Source: Oceanicoccus sp. KOV_DT_Chl (GTDB lineage: Bacteria; Pseudomonadota; Gammaproteobacteria; Pseudomonadales; Dasaniaceae). From it: 64,000 nucleotides of DNA. Within the stretch, counting starts at the first letter, position 1, and every line of letters starts with the position of its first letter. The notes under the pieces are model-generated. The model made no database searches, had not been told where the DNA came from, and saw only the letters and a program-made list of their open reading frames with translations. Position numbers and translations under genes: made by a program. The stretch lies in NCBI RefSeq assembly GCF_900120175.1, contig NZ_FQLF01000002.1:496001-560000 (forward strand), in the 5' to 3' direction. Below, in pieces: positions 23,811 to 33,171 of this stretch.

Positions 23811-24153
23811 AATATCTATTCCTTTCAATTACTTAGCATATAAACCCATGCCAAACTCAGCAGCTGCGGGAGAACAGTTTCGTTAGGGATACTTTGTACC
23901 ATGCTCCGCCATATCGACCAAGATACGAATACGGCCAAGATTCACGATTTGAGAACTTGCCAACAACAATTCTTAAACTTTCAGGGGCTTAGCGGCTAAA
24001 TCAATAAATAAAATGAGAATAATCGAATAAATGCTTAAAAAATCAGCAAAAAACTGGCGACAAGCTCTTTTTCCGTCTAAATAGGTGTAGAGGTTTCACT
24101 TTTATATCCAGCGAGCAATAGGGAACAGCAACTCCCGCGTAGTAGAGCTAACC
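23811..24153. other. Intergenic region, no gene seen
   Basis: A 343-base gap between divergent genes. It is AT-rich in its right half and should hold the promoters for both the coiled-coil membrane protein and the lysozyme-like gene. I see no RNA, repeat or ORF. Confidence 0.45.
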
Positions 24154-24627
24154 ATGACCATCAATGCCGTAGATTTAACCGAACATGTGATCAAGCCCAC
24201 CTTAGAGTATCTCGGTATGCACACCCCTGCCGCAGAGCGGTTATTGCTTGGCACCGCAGCCCAGGAATCGGGCTTTGACCCGTTCTGCCAACACAATCAA
24301 GGCATTGGTATTTATCAAATCAGTTCAGTTCAGCACTGGCAAATATGGGATGAGTATTTAGCCTTTCAGCCCGACCTGGCCAGCAAAGTTCGCGGTCTGG
24401 CTAGCCAGCATCAATTCCTGCAAGACCCTGATCAGGAACTCAAAACCAATCTATCCTATAGCACTGCCATTGCCTGGATTATTTATCTGCGCAGTGAAAA
24501 CCAGCTACCGGCAGCCGATGATATTGAAGGCTTGAGCCACTTCTGGGACAACCATTTTTGCCACCAACAGCAACACCATCCTCAGGATTTTGCCAGCTGG
24601 ATTAACGCTCATACCTTTGCGGCTTGA
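24154..24627 (+). CDS. Lysozyme-like / transglycosylase-related small protein
   Basis: A 157-residue protein without signal peptide. LLLGTAAQESGF near residue 33 followed by QGIGIYQIS resembles the catalytic Glu and the G-x-x-Q pattern of lysozyme-like transglycosylases. The remainder, including AIAWIIYLRSENQLPAADDIEGLSHFWDNHF, looks like a helical phage-type domain. Lack of an export signal argues against a simple periplasmic enzyme. It stands alone upstream of and convergent with the FleR-type regulator. Family assignment is tentative. Confidence 0.6.
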   Translation: MTINAVDLTEHVIKPTLEYLGMHTPAAERLLLGTAAQESGFDPFCQHNQGIGIYQISSVQHWQIWDEYLAFQPDLASKVRGLASQHQFLQDPDQELKTNLSYSTAIAWIIYLRSENQLPAADDIEGLSHFWDNHFCHQQQHHPQDFASWINAHTFAA

Positions 24628-24647
24628 GCGCATTGGCTAGCTCGACT

Positions 24648-26069
24648 TCAAGCGTTTTGCAGTACCGCTTCCACATTGATCCCGATATCGCGCATGCGGG
24701 CAATTTTGTAACGCAGGGTTCTGGCGCTGATACCTAATTTTTCAGCGGTATTTTTTCGTGAGCCGCCTTCATTGCGCAAGGTATCGACAATAATTTCAAA
24801 CTCCCGGCGCTGTAAATCCCCTTCTAACACATTACCTGTGTTGCCCGGCATTGATTCAGCTGGCTGCTCATTAGTGATTGACGCCGGTGCGGATGCCGGA
24901 GCAATGTTCATCGCCGTGGTCGCAAAGGGATCCAGCCGCAGATGGAAATCAGAAATCACCGTACCAGGCTGCATGATCAGCGCGCGCTGAATGACATTAT
25001 CCAACTCCCGCACATTACCCGGCCAGTTGTGTGCGCGAATAGCCATCACTGCAGAGGCATCAATATCCACCGGAGGACGGCCCATTTTTTTGGTGTGCAT
25101 CTGCAGTAATTTTTGCGCTAGGGGCACAATATCCTGCAAGCGTTCACGCAGCGGCAACCACTGCAAAGGGAATACACTTAAGCGGTAAAATAAATCTTCG
25201 CGGAAACGGCCTGCTCTAACTTCTTCCGCCAGATTACGATTAGTTGTTGCAACAATACGCACATCAAGATCAATAGTTTTGCGCCCCCCCAAACGCTCGA
25301 CTTCACGTTCCTGAATCACCCGCAAAATTTTAGCTTGCAAGCCCACATCCATTTCTGAAATTTCATCGAGTAACAGCGTGCCGCCGTTAGCCTGCTCGAA
25401 CTTTCCGGGCGCACTAGTATAAGCACCGGTAAACGCGCCTTTTTCATGACCAAATAACATACCTTCCAGCATATTTTCAGGAATAGCCGCACAGTTTATC
25501 GCCACAAAAGGCTGTTGCGCACGAGGGGATTGCTGATGCACATAGCGCGCTAATACTTCTTTACCCGTACCTGACTCACCACAAATCAAAACTGTTGAAT
25601 CGGTTTCTGCTACCCGCTTGGCCAATTGCAACAACTGCAAACTTGAAGGCTCTACCGCCACTGGCTGATCTTCTTCACTGACACTGGCAATGCCGACATA
25701 GCGCCCTACGGTTTCTACCAACAACTGTGGCTTAAACGGCTTAACCAGGTAATCCACCGCGCCATTGCGTATAGCCTCTACCGATGCACTGATACTGCCA
25801 TAGGCCGTCACCAACAATACCGGCAACTGCGGATAATGCTGGCGAATTTCTTTTAATAAGGTCAGCCCATCCATGGCGCCCATATTGATATCCGACACCA
25901 CCATATCCAATGCGTGTTGCGGGATTAACGCCAATGCTTTTTCCGCACAATCTGCCTGCACCACTGAGCAACCGGCAATTTCCAAGGTATCCACCAGCGC
26001 TTCACGTAAATCACAATCGTCCTCCACCACTAAAATAGTGGCCGTTAATTTTAACGCTTTCTGACTCAT
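24648..26069 (-). CDS. fleR: Sigma-54-dependent response regulator, FleR/FlrC type
   Basis: A 473-residue NtrC-family activator. The N-terminal receiver has the acidic patch VVEDDCD, phosphoacceptor Asp in MVVSDINMG and Lys in LVKPF. The AAA+ domain has Walker A GESGTGKE, the sigma-54 contact loop GAFTGA, Walker B GGTLLLDEISEM and the arginine region NWPGNVRELDN. A Fis-type helix-turn-helix closes the protein (NTAEKLGISARTLRYKIARM). FleR/FlrC controls mid-class flagellar genes in Pseudomonas and Vibrio. Its ATG overlaps the kinase stop (ATGA). No flagellar gene is next to it here. Confidence 0.87.
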   Translation of the reverse strand: MSQKALKLTATILVVEDDCDLREALVDTLEIAGCSVVQADCAEKALALIPQHALDMVVSDINMGAMDGLTLLKEIRQHYPQLPVLLVTAYGSISASVEAIRNGAVDYLVKPFKPQLLVETVGRYVGIASVSEEDQPVAVEPSSLQLLQLAKRVAETDSTVLICGESGTGKEVLARYVHQQSPRAQQPFVAINCAAIPENMLEGMLFGHEKGAFTGAYTSAPGKFEQANGGTLLLDEISEMDVGLQAKILRVIQEREVERLGGRKTIDLDVRIVATTNRNLAEEVRAGRFREDLFYRLSVFPLQWLPLRERLQDIVPLAQKLLQMHTKKMGRPPVDIDASAVMAIRAHNWPGNVRELDNVIQRALIMQPGTVISDFHLRLDPFATTAMNIAPASAPASITNEQPAESMPGNTGNVLEGDLQRREFEIIVDTLRNEGGSRKNTAEKLGISARTLRYKIARMRDIGINVEAVLQNA

Positions 26070-27373
26070 GACAACGATCCTCCAGAGGCTTCAGGAGTAA
26101 TAGTGTGATTAAAATTTGCAGTCGTTTTTGTACTAACAGATTCACTAATGGGAAGTGTTAACACAGCCGTCGTACCTTCACCCAATGTCGATTGCAATTC
26201 AAATAAACCATGATGGGCTTCAGCCACTGCCCGCACCACCGTTAACCCTAAACCGGTACCTTGCGACTTGGTGGTAAAAAACGGCTCCTTTAAATTTTGC
26301 AGAACAGTCCCATCAATACCGGGACCATTATCACTGATAATTATTTGCAATTGGCCAACACCATTGGCAACCACCCGAATATCCAAGGCCACGGCTTCAA
26401 ATTGGGATTGAATGGCATTGTTAACCAAGTTCATTAACGCACCGACCATACTTTCGCGATTGCAATGAATCATCGCGCCAACACAATCGTTATTGATTTG
26501 GTATCGGGATTGACTGCTACTAATGGACACTTCCATCGCCGCTTCTAACTCAGCCAATAATTCATCTACCGCAATAGTATCGGTGAGTTTCACATCGCCC
26601 TTTACAAAAATCAGCATGTCTTTCACTTGCTGATCAAGGTGATGTAAACGCGACAAGACTTTTTCTGAAAAACGCCGGGTTTGATCGCGACTTAATTCCG
26701 AATCACATAAGTGACCGGCATATAACATCGCTGCTGATAATGGCGTGCGAATTTGATGGGCCAGCGACGACATCATCCGTCCCATTTCTGACAAGCGTCG
26801 GTGGCGATCCAAACGTCGCTGCAATTCACGGGTTTCAGTCAAGTCGGTCAGTAAGATCAACTGCCCCGGTTCACCTTCCATGGAACGCGTCAACATACTG
26901 ATACGCCGTCCATCCTTTAATGAAATTTCGTGGCCATCATCCAACTGCGGGGCAAAGGAGCGCCGAATTACATCACGCCACACTTCACCCAATAGCGGTT
27001 CACCTAAAAAATCGGCAGCGGCGGGATTGCACTCGGTCACGACACCTTTGCTATCCAACACCACTACCCCGGCAGGGAGCAGATTCAATAAACTTTCCAG
27101 GCGACTACTGATGCGTTCTTTCTCGCGCAATTCTTGCAAGCGCTGTTCAGCTAGCTGGTGCAACTCCTGATTCAACGAGCCGACCTGCTGTTCCATATCA
27201 TGATAGGTTTCAGCCAATTGGTTTGAGACGTTATTAAATACCTCAAAGGCAGACATCAGTTCTTCGCGGCTGCGAATACGTGAGGATGAGTCAGCACCCG
27301 CCTGCAGCGCGGCCAAGTCATTCAGGGACTCGGGTAAAACAGACTGGCTATTATCCAGGGCAGTGCTTGGCAT
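26066..27373 (-). CDS. fleS: Sensor histidine kinase, FleS/FlrB type
   Basis: About 435 residues, without membrane segments, as expected for the soluble kinase FleS/FlrB. A coiled coil precedes a PAS domain (LLNLLPAGVVVLDSKGVVTECNPAA). The H-box is SLAHQIRTPLSAAMLYAGHL, followed by an ATPase domain with NLVNNAIQS (N-box), DNGPGID (G1) and GTGLGLTVV (G2). I place the start at 27373 (MPSTALDN), where GGAG lies nine bases upstream; an in-frame start ten codons earlier exists. It is translationally coupled to fleR. Confidence 0.86.
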   Translation of the reverse strand: MPSTALDNSQSVLPESLNDLAALQAGADSSSRIRSREELMSAFEVFNNVSNQLAETYHDMEQQVGSLNQELHQLAEQRLQELREKERISSRLESLLNLLPAGVVVLDSKGVVTECNPAAADFLGEPLLGEVWRDVIRRSFAPQLDDGHEISLKDGRRISMLTRSMEGEPGQLILLTDLTETRELQRRLDRHRRLSEMGRMMSSLAHQIRTPLSAAMLYAGHLCDSELSRDQTRRFSEKVLSRLHHLDQQVKDMLIFVKGDVKLTDTIAVDELLAELEAAMEVSISSSQSRYQINNDCVGAMIHCNRESMVGALMNLVNNAIQSQFEAVALDIRVVANGVGQLQIIISDNGPGIDGTVLQNLKEPFFTTKSQGTGLGLTVVRAVAEAHHGLFELQSTLGEGTTAVLTLPISESVSTKTTANFNHTITPEASGGSLS

Positions 27374-27613
27374 AGAGGCTCCACTTACAACATAAGCTAC
27401 CACGCGACAAATACGTGACGTTTATGCTGTCCACTGCAAACACCGTGCCTATTTAAAAAATCCTTTTAATACAAATAGTTAAAGAAGCCGAAATGGATGA
27501 AGGTCAAGTATTTGGCAGCGTTGCTCAGCTCTAACTGCTGAGCAGTGGTCCAATCCTTAGATAACGCCAAGGTGAGCTATAGTTAAGTAAATCGCTAAGC
27601 AATAGAGGTCAGC

Positions 27614-28851
27614 ATGGCCACAGAATTTAGCAGTCGTCTCCATATTCCCAAAGCCCCCTTCCGGCCTGATGAGGACCCGGATTTTTCCTATCTGGATATC
27701 CCCAGCCCGGAGTCTTCCAGTAAACCCGAATGTTTGATCGACCCCAATGCCATTCGCCACATGGCCTATGGCTTGGTGCGGGTGCTGGATGACGACCATA
27801 AGGCCAAGGGCGAATGGCACCCGCAATTGAAGCCGGACGTGTTGCGACAAGGCCTTAAAAAAATGATGCATGTTCGCGCGTTTGACGAGCGTATGTTCAC
27901 CATGCAGCGGCAGGGGAAATTATCCTTTTATATCAAAAGCACTGGTGAGGAAGCCGTTTCGATCGCCCAGGCAATGGCGCTTGATCCCGAGGATATGTTT
28001 TTCCCCACCTACCGACAGCAGGGACTGTTATTTGCCCGTGACTGCCCTGTCGTCAATCTAATGTGCCAATGCCTGTCCAATTCCCACGACAGTTTAAAAG
28101 GTCGACAGCTGCCCACTTTATACAGCTGGAAGGAAGGCGGCTTTTTTACCATCTCAGGCAACCTCGCCACCCAATATTGTCAGGCGGTTGGCTGGGCGAT
28201 GGCGGCGGCCTATAAAGGTGAAAAACATATTGCTGCTGCCTGGGTCGGTGATGGCAGTACCGCCGAAGCGGATGTGTATCACGCGCTGCAATTCAGCTCC
28301 ACCTATCAGGCGCCGGTCATTTTAAATGTGGTCAATAATCAGTGGCCATTTCCACCCCGCAATCCTTTGCCGCCTCCGGCACGACCTTTGCTGCCCGCAG
28401 CCTGGGGTTTCATATTCCCGGCATTCGCGTCGATGGCAATGATTTTTTAGCGGTATATGCCGTCACTCAATGGGCCGCCGAACGAGCGCGTAAAGGTGGC
28501 GGCCCCACCTTTATTGAATTGTTTACTTATCGGGTAGCCAGCCACTCCACCAGCGACAACCCCGACGCCTATCGCTCCCCTAAAGAAGCTGCATGTTGGC
28601 CACTGGGCGACCCCATCGAGCGCTTAAAAAATCATTTGATTGCACTTGGGGAATGGAGCGAACAACAACACAAAACCTTGCAGGATGAACTGACCAGCAG
28701 TGTTGCCAAGAACTGGAAAGAAGCGCTGTCTTACGGCTCATTGGAAGAAGGCCCGCACTGGCCAGTCAGCTCCATGTTTGAGGATGTGTTTAAAGACGTG
28801 CCGGAAAACCTGGCCCGGCAGCGCAAAAAAATGGAGCATGGCCATGACTAA
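27614..28851 (+). CDS. bkdA1: Branched-chain 2-oxoacid dehydrogenase E1 alpha (frameshifted as given)
   Basis: The thiamine-diphosphate E1 alpha subunit, about 413 residues once restored. It shows FDERMFTMQRQGKLSFYIKSTGEEA near residue 95, the ThDP/Mg motif WVGDGSTAEADVYHALQFSSTYQAPVILNVVNNQW near residue 215, and FTYRVASHSTSDNPDAYR. The frame breaks in NNQW: the GG at 28344-28345 should be GGG, which restores NQWAISTPQSF. The length and the N-terminal extension match the Pseudomonas BkdA1 type. The stop overlaps the E1 beta start by eight bases. Confidence 0.88.
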
Positions 28852-29860
28852 AATGAACATGGTCCAGGCGATTAATTCTGCCCTCGATATAAAAATGTCC
28901 GTCGACCCCACGGTATTAGTGATGGGCGAAGACGTCGGCTTTTTTGGCGGCGTGTTTCGTTGCACCCAAGGGCTGTATCAAAAGCACGGTGCCCATCGCG
29001 CACTGGATATGCCGATCGCCGAAGGCGGCATTATCGCTACCGCGATTGGTATGGGAGTAAACGGATTGCGACCAGTGGTGGAGATTCAATTCGCCGATTA
29101 TATTTATCCCGCTTTCGATCAAATCGTCAGCGAATTAGCGCGGCTGCGGCACCGCAGTGGCGGTGAATTTTGGGCACCCGTTACTATTCGCACCCCCTGC
29201 GGCGGCGGTATTCGTGGCGGCCAAACGCACTCGCAAAGTCCCGAAGGAATCTTTACCCATGTCTGTGGCTTAAAAACCGTGATGCCCTCCAATCCTTACG
29301 ACGCCAAAGGTTTATTAATCAGCGCCATTGAAGACGACGACCCGGTATTATTTTTTGAACCCAAACGCATCTATAACGGCCCCTTTGATGGCGACCACAA
29401 TAAACCGGCGATAGGTTGGGGCAATCATCCGCTGGGCGATGTGCCCGACGGCTACTACAGTATTCCAATTGGCAAAGCGGAAATCACCCAGGCCGGTAAC
29501 GATGTCACCGTGCTGGCCTACGGCACCATGGTGCATGTCGCGGCCGCCGCTATCGAACAAAGCGGCATCAATGCCGAACTGATTGATCTGCGCAGTCTAG
29601 TTCCCCTGGATGTAAACACCATTACCCAATCGGTTAAAAAAACTGGCCGCTGCGTCGTCATTCATGAAGCCACCCGCACCGGCGGCTACGGTGCCGAATT
29701 AGTTGCCGAAGTACAGGAACAGTGTTTCTGGCATTTGCTCGCCCCCATCGAACGCGTCACTGGTTGGGACACGCCTTACCCGCACGGCTTTGAATGGGAA
29801 TACTTCCCCAGCCAGGAGCGCATTATCGAAGCCCTGCAACGCACACTGGAAAATCACTAG
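28844..29860 (+). CDS. bkdA2: Branched-chain 2-oxoacid dehydrogenase E1 beta
   Basis: About 338 residues of the transketolase-like beta subunit: LVMGEDVGFFGGVFRCTQGL, FADYIYPAFDQIVSELARLRHRS, TIRTPCGGGIRGGQTHSQSPE, and the C-terminal transketolase domain (DVTVLAYGTMVHVAAAA, LIDLRSLVPLD). I use the ATG at 28844 (MTKMNMVQAIN); an in-frame ATG two codons earlier, at 28838, is also possible. It lies between E1 alpha and E2 and forms the alpha2beta2 heterotetramer that decarboxylates branched-chain 2-oxoacids. Confidence 0.92.
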   Translation: MTKMNMVQAINSALDIKMSVDPTVLVMGEDVGFFGGVFRCTQGLYQKHGAHRALDMPIAEGGIIATAIGMGVNGLRPVVEIQFADYIYPAFDQIVSELARLRHRSGGEFWAPVTIRTPCGGGIRGGQTHSQSPEGIFTHVCGLKTVMPSNPYDAKGLLISAIEDDDPVLFFEPKRIYNGPFDGDHNKPAIGWGNHPLGDVPDGYYSIPIGKAEITQAGNDVTVLAYGTMVHVAAAAIEQSGINAELIDLRSLVPLDVNTITQSVKKTGRCVVIHEATRTGGYGAELVAEVQEQCFWHLLAPIERVTGWDTPYPHGFEWEYFPSQERIIEALQRTLENH

Positions 29861-29886
29861 CGAAGAATGATTGAAGGACGCCGTAA

Positions 29887-31149
29887 ATGACTGAATTTAG
29901 TTTTAAGCTGCCCGATTTAGGTGAAGGCATCGTTGAGTCAGAAGTTTGCCAGTGGTATATCCAGGTCGGTGACGAGGTTACCCAGGATCAACATATTGCC
30001 GACATCCAAACCGACAAGGCCGTGATTGAAACCAGCTCGCCGGTGAATGGAAAAGTTTTAAAATTAGGTTGTGACGCCGGCGAAGTATTAGCGGTTGGCA
30101 GTCAACTGGTTTTATTTGAAATCACCGATAGCAGCAAGGTCAGCGCCGACACTGAACAGCTCACTGTTAAGCCAGTAGCGAACACTTCCAACTCCAGCAC
30201 AACGATAGAACCACAAGACCAAAACATTGAACGCCATGACCATAACTCTGATGGCACAACAATATTAACCTCACCCTCGGTGCGTTTAAGGGCGAGACAG
30301 GAGAATATAGATTTACAACAACTCAGTGGCACCGGCCCCAAAGGCCGCATTACCCATAACGATTTGGATGCAGCCACAGGCAATAATAATGTTAGCCCTA
30401 AACAACAAGAAAATATTATCGCCGATAAAAAAGCAAAAAATACTGACAGCAATGACATTTTAAAACAGTATCCACTGACAGGCACCCGCCGCGTCATCGC
30501 CAAAAAAATTCAACACAGCGCCCAGCAAATACCGCAATACACCTATATCGAAGAAGTCGATGTCACAAAACTGGAACAGCATCGCCATCAGCTAAACCAA
30601 CAACAATCACAAAAACTCACCCTGCTGCCCTTTATCGTGCAGGCATTAAGCAAAACCCTGCCGCAATTCCCGCACTGCAATGCCCACTTCGACAATGACA
30701 ACAATCAAGTCACTGAATTTAAAGCTGTACACATAGGCATCGCCACCATGACCGACAGCGGACTAATGGTACCGGTGATAAGGCACGCGCAAAACCTTAG
30801 CTTATGGCAATGTGCAGAACAGATAGAACAATTAGCCACAGGCGCACGACACAACCAACTCACAACGCAACAACTCAGCGGTTCGACCATTACCATTACC
30901 AGCTTGGGGAAACTTGGCGGCATCGCCTCAACCCCGATTATCAACGCACCGGAAACCTGTATTATCGGGATTAATAAAATTCAACAGCGGCCGGTGGTGA
31001 TTGATAATGGTATTGCGATACGGAGCATGATGAATATTTCAGCGACGTTTGATCATCGCATTGTGGATGGGTTTGATGGGGCGAGTTTGGTGTTGGAGGT
31101 TAAGAATTTGTTGGAACATCCAACTACGCTAACTGAAATAGCACCGTAA
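29887..31149 (+). CDS. bkdB: Dihydrolipoamide acyltransferase (E2) of branched-chain 2-oxoacid dehydrogenase
   Basis: A 420-residue E2 with one N-terminal lipoyl domain (lipoylated Lys in DIQTDKAVIETSSP near residue 43), a Ser/Thr/Gln-rich linker, a peripheral subunit-binding domain (SPSVRLRARQENIDLQQLSGTGPKGRITHNDL, about 137-170), and the catalytic acyltransferase domain ending in FDHRIVDGFDGA with the active-site His. It forms the core that receives acyl groups from E1. No lipoamide dehydrogenase (E3) gene follows, so E3 must come from elsewhere in the genome. Confidence 0.93.
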   Translation: MTEFSFKLPDLGEGIVESEVCQWYIQVGDEVTQDQHIADIQTDKAVIETSSPVNGKVLKLGCDAGEVLAVGSQLVLFEITDSSKVSADTEQLTVKPVANTSNSSTTIEPQDQNIERHDHNSDGTTILTSPSVRLRARQENIDLQQLSGTGPKGRITHNDLDAATGNNNVSPKQQENIIADKKAKNTDSNDILKQYPLTGTRRVIAKKIQHSAQQIPQYTYIEEVDVTKLEQHRHQLNQQQSQKLTLLPFIVQALSKTLPQFPHCNAHFDNDNNQVTEFKAVHIGIATMTDSGLMVPVIRHAQNLSLWQCAEQIEQLATGARHNQLTTQQLSGSTITITSLGKLGGIASTPIINAPETCIIGINKIQQRPVVIDNGIAIRSMMNISATFDHRIVDGFDGASLVLEVKNLLEHPTTLTEIAP

Positions 31150-31206
31150 TAGATTGGCTGTTTTCTAATTACGGTGCAGCCAGCTTAACCCCCCGTCTAC
31201 AGGATT

Positions 31207-31488
31207 TTATTGCGCTTTTTGTATCGCTGGTAACAGCAACGCTTTTGCTGGTGGCTGGGTATCAGCCAACTCTTTATCCTGCGCCATAGGTGTACTTTTA
31301 TCTAGCGGCTTGATGATACTGACCGGCTTATGTTGACGCTTACCTGTCGGTAATCCGCTAGCCGGCTCGGCCGTTTCAGTTGCCTCACCTTTAATATCTC
31401 CCAGCTTGATATAACCTGCTGCCTGTGTATTAACACTGACTGTCAAAAATAAAGCTGTCATGGTCAAAATTTTAAATAAAGAATTCAT
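31207..31488 (-). CDS. Small exported protein of unknown function
   Basis: About 93 residues with a clear Sec signal peptide (MNSLFKILTMTALFLTVSVNTQAAG) and a short polar, Pro/Lys-rich mature part. I start it at 31488 because a good ribosome site (AGAGAGGAT) precedes that ATG; further in-frame sequence upstream has no such site. No family recognised. It begins the minus-strand accessory block. Confidence 0.6.
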   Translation of the reverse strand: MNSLFKILTMTALFLTVSVNTQAAGYIKLGDIKGEATETAEPASGLPTGKRQHKPVSIIKPLDKSTPMAQDKELADTQPPAKALLLPAIQKAQ

Positions 31489-31570
31489 CACGCTATCCTC
31501 TCTGTTAATTTGCTTGTACCTGTCTGTCGTAAGCTTTGCCACATCGGTTCATTCTTTTGGAAGTATTTTA

Positions 31571-31670
31571 AAAAGTGGGGGCAGATGAAACTTTCTCAAT
31601 GGCTCCCACCCTGTCTGAAAAAGGTTATCTAATTAAACTCTGTACCAACGGTTTCTAGCTGGGGACAGAG
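31571..31670 (+). repeat. Interspersed repeat, copy A (partial)
   Basis: About 100 bases sharing with copies B and C the opening AAAAGTGGGGGCAGATGAAA, a middle with GGTT-TCTAAT-A, and the ending ACGGTTTCTA-CTGGGGACAG. It lacks the right half of the terminal hairpin found in copy C. It ends just two bases before the stop of the adjacent broken gene. Confidence 0.75.
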
Positions 31671-31672
31671 CA

Positions 31673-32086
31673 TTAATTCTCATTTTGGACATATTGCTTA
31701 ACTAAATTAAGTTCTTCTTCTGATAACGAGCCATAAAACCGTGGATAGCTCCAGCCGTAACCCCACCGAAAAGTAGTCGGGAAGAAGGGGGATCCACCTA
31801 CTCTCACCCCGGCCAACATCAACAAGGCGATTTCAGGTTCACCAACGCGCTCAACACAGATCCGAAGTTCATCATCAGCATTTTTACGATCTTGATAAGT
31901 GCCACCCTGCCAATAGGCATAATCATGGGCAGTGCAACAGGCCAGCCACAGCTCGTTTTACACAAGCGTTCCATCAGGAAAGGCACTGCAACCATCAGAG
32001 GTGAAGGGTTTTAGTTCATCAGAAAATGCCAATGTAGAGGTCAGCATTAGACCTAATGCTATAAAGCCCTTATCGATCAATAACAT
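31673..32086 (-). pseudogene. Exported phospholipase A2-like small protein, interrupted by a stop
   Basis: Reading from the ATG at 32086, 138 codons run to the stop at 31673 with a single in-frame TAA at codon 43 (31958-31960). The first 21 residues are a signal peptide (FIALGLMLTSTLAFS). The segment DELKPFTSDGCSAFPDGT, then ELWLACCTAHDYAYWQGGTYQDRKNADDEL, has the CCxxHDxxY pattern of phospholipase A2-like folds. It resembles a small exported family in marine gammaproteobacteria that I know only from pattern memory. The stop is a substitution, not a frameshift, so this could be real decay. It lies between the TPR-like gene and repeat copy A. Confidence 0.6.
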
Positions 32087-32180
32087 CTTTTCTCATCGCA
32101 ACAGTGTCTTCACACGAAGTAGTATTATAAAAATTTCACTCAAATCTACCCCTGATTATAAGCTGGCCCACTACGGGTTA

Positions 32181-32975
32181 CTAATTTAAAGATGGCCACG
32201 GTTGAGGCACTTTTCCTGATAGTGCTTTCTCTAGCTCTACATTAAACGCATCGGAAGAAAAAACCTGTTTAGACTCATTAGCAACTTTGAGCGCTTCATC
32301 TGTTCTTCCATTAATTGCCAGAATTGCTACTAAAGTGGTTGTCTGATTGATATAGCTGTATTGAGCAGTTTCTTCGAGCATGCTTGCTTCTTGAGGCATT
32401 GTTTTAGCTACCTCTATCGTATTCCGATACATAGCAACTGACTTTTCAAAGTCTGCTCTTGGCTTTATGTACTTTCCCATAAGAAGATATTCATTGGACT
32501 TCACCAACGCAGCTCGAGCGAGACTAAAAGCTTGTTCTGCCTTTAGTGGATCATTCGCTTCAAGCCACTTAAATAACTCCACCGTTCTACCACTGAGGCC
32601 CAGTACATCGTTAATAGAAGCAAAGTCATTAAATTCATCCCGGCAACAACTGGAAGAATTTTTTACAGATCTCTCTGCTTGATCAGCGTGTTCTAGCAGG
32701 GATAATTTTGCCGGCTCATACACATTTGCCAGTTCAACCCAGCCCATTAAGGCAAACGACAAGCGAACACCATAGAACGATCTATCTATCTTAAGAGCGT
32801 TATTATGGAACCAGATATACTTCTCGAGTGATAACTGATACTGCTTATTACTTTTATCTTCGGATGCTTCCGTGAGGATAACCTGAAGGTCCGGCTCCTT
32901 TGGAGGCAACCATTCTGAGTAAACCAAAGTACTAATGAGTAAAAGTACAACCCATAAGATAAATCTACTTGGCAT
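32181..32975 (-). CDS. Exported helical-repeat protein of unknown function
   Basis: A 264-residue protein with a Sec signal peptide (ILWVVLLLISTLVYS). The mature part is helical with TPR-like elements (AEQAFSLARAALVKSNEYLLMGKYIKPRADFEKSVAMYRNTIEVAK and VAILAINGRTDEALKVANESKQVF). A Cys pair sits at SSSCCRDEF. It probably acts as a periplasmic binding scaffold, but I recognise no specific family. Confidence 0.65.
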   Translation of the reverse strand: MPSRFILWVVLLLISTLVYSEWLPPKEPDLQVILTEASEDKSNKQYQLSLEKYIWFHNNALKIDRSFYGVRLSFALMGWVELANVYEPAKLSLLEHADQAERSVKNSSSCCRDEFNDFASINDVLGLSGRTVELFKWLEANDPLKAEQAFSLARAALVKSNEYLLMGKYIKPRADFEKSVAMYRNTIEVAKTMPQEASMLEETAQYSYINQTTTLVAILAINGRTDEALKVANESKQVFSSDAFNVELEKALSGKVPQPWPSLN

Positions 32976-33171
32976 TTTCTTTCCTTATATTTTTATAGTT
33001 ATTTAGTTATGGCTCATATTCTAAGTATGTCAGCATGACAGTAACTAGACAGTCAAGACTATTTTTTTCACAAACAATCTGACAAGCCAACAAAAGAAAC
33101 TTGGATAGACGTGACAAAAAAGGGCTGGAGTAATTAACATTCAACCACCCACACTGGATCAAACAACTCCC

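Noticed and set aside
31958-31960. Recoding of the in-frame stop as selenocysteine or pyrrolysine
   Set aside because: The codon is TAA, which is not recoded in either system.
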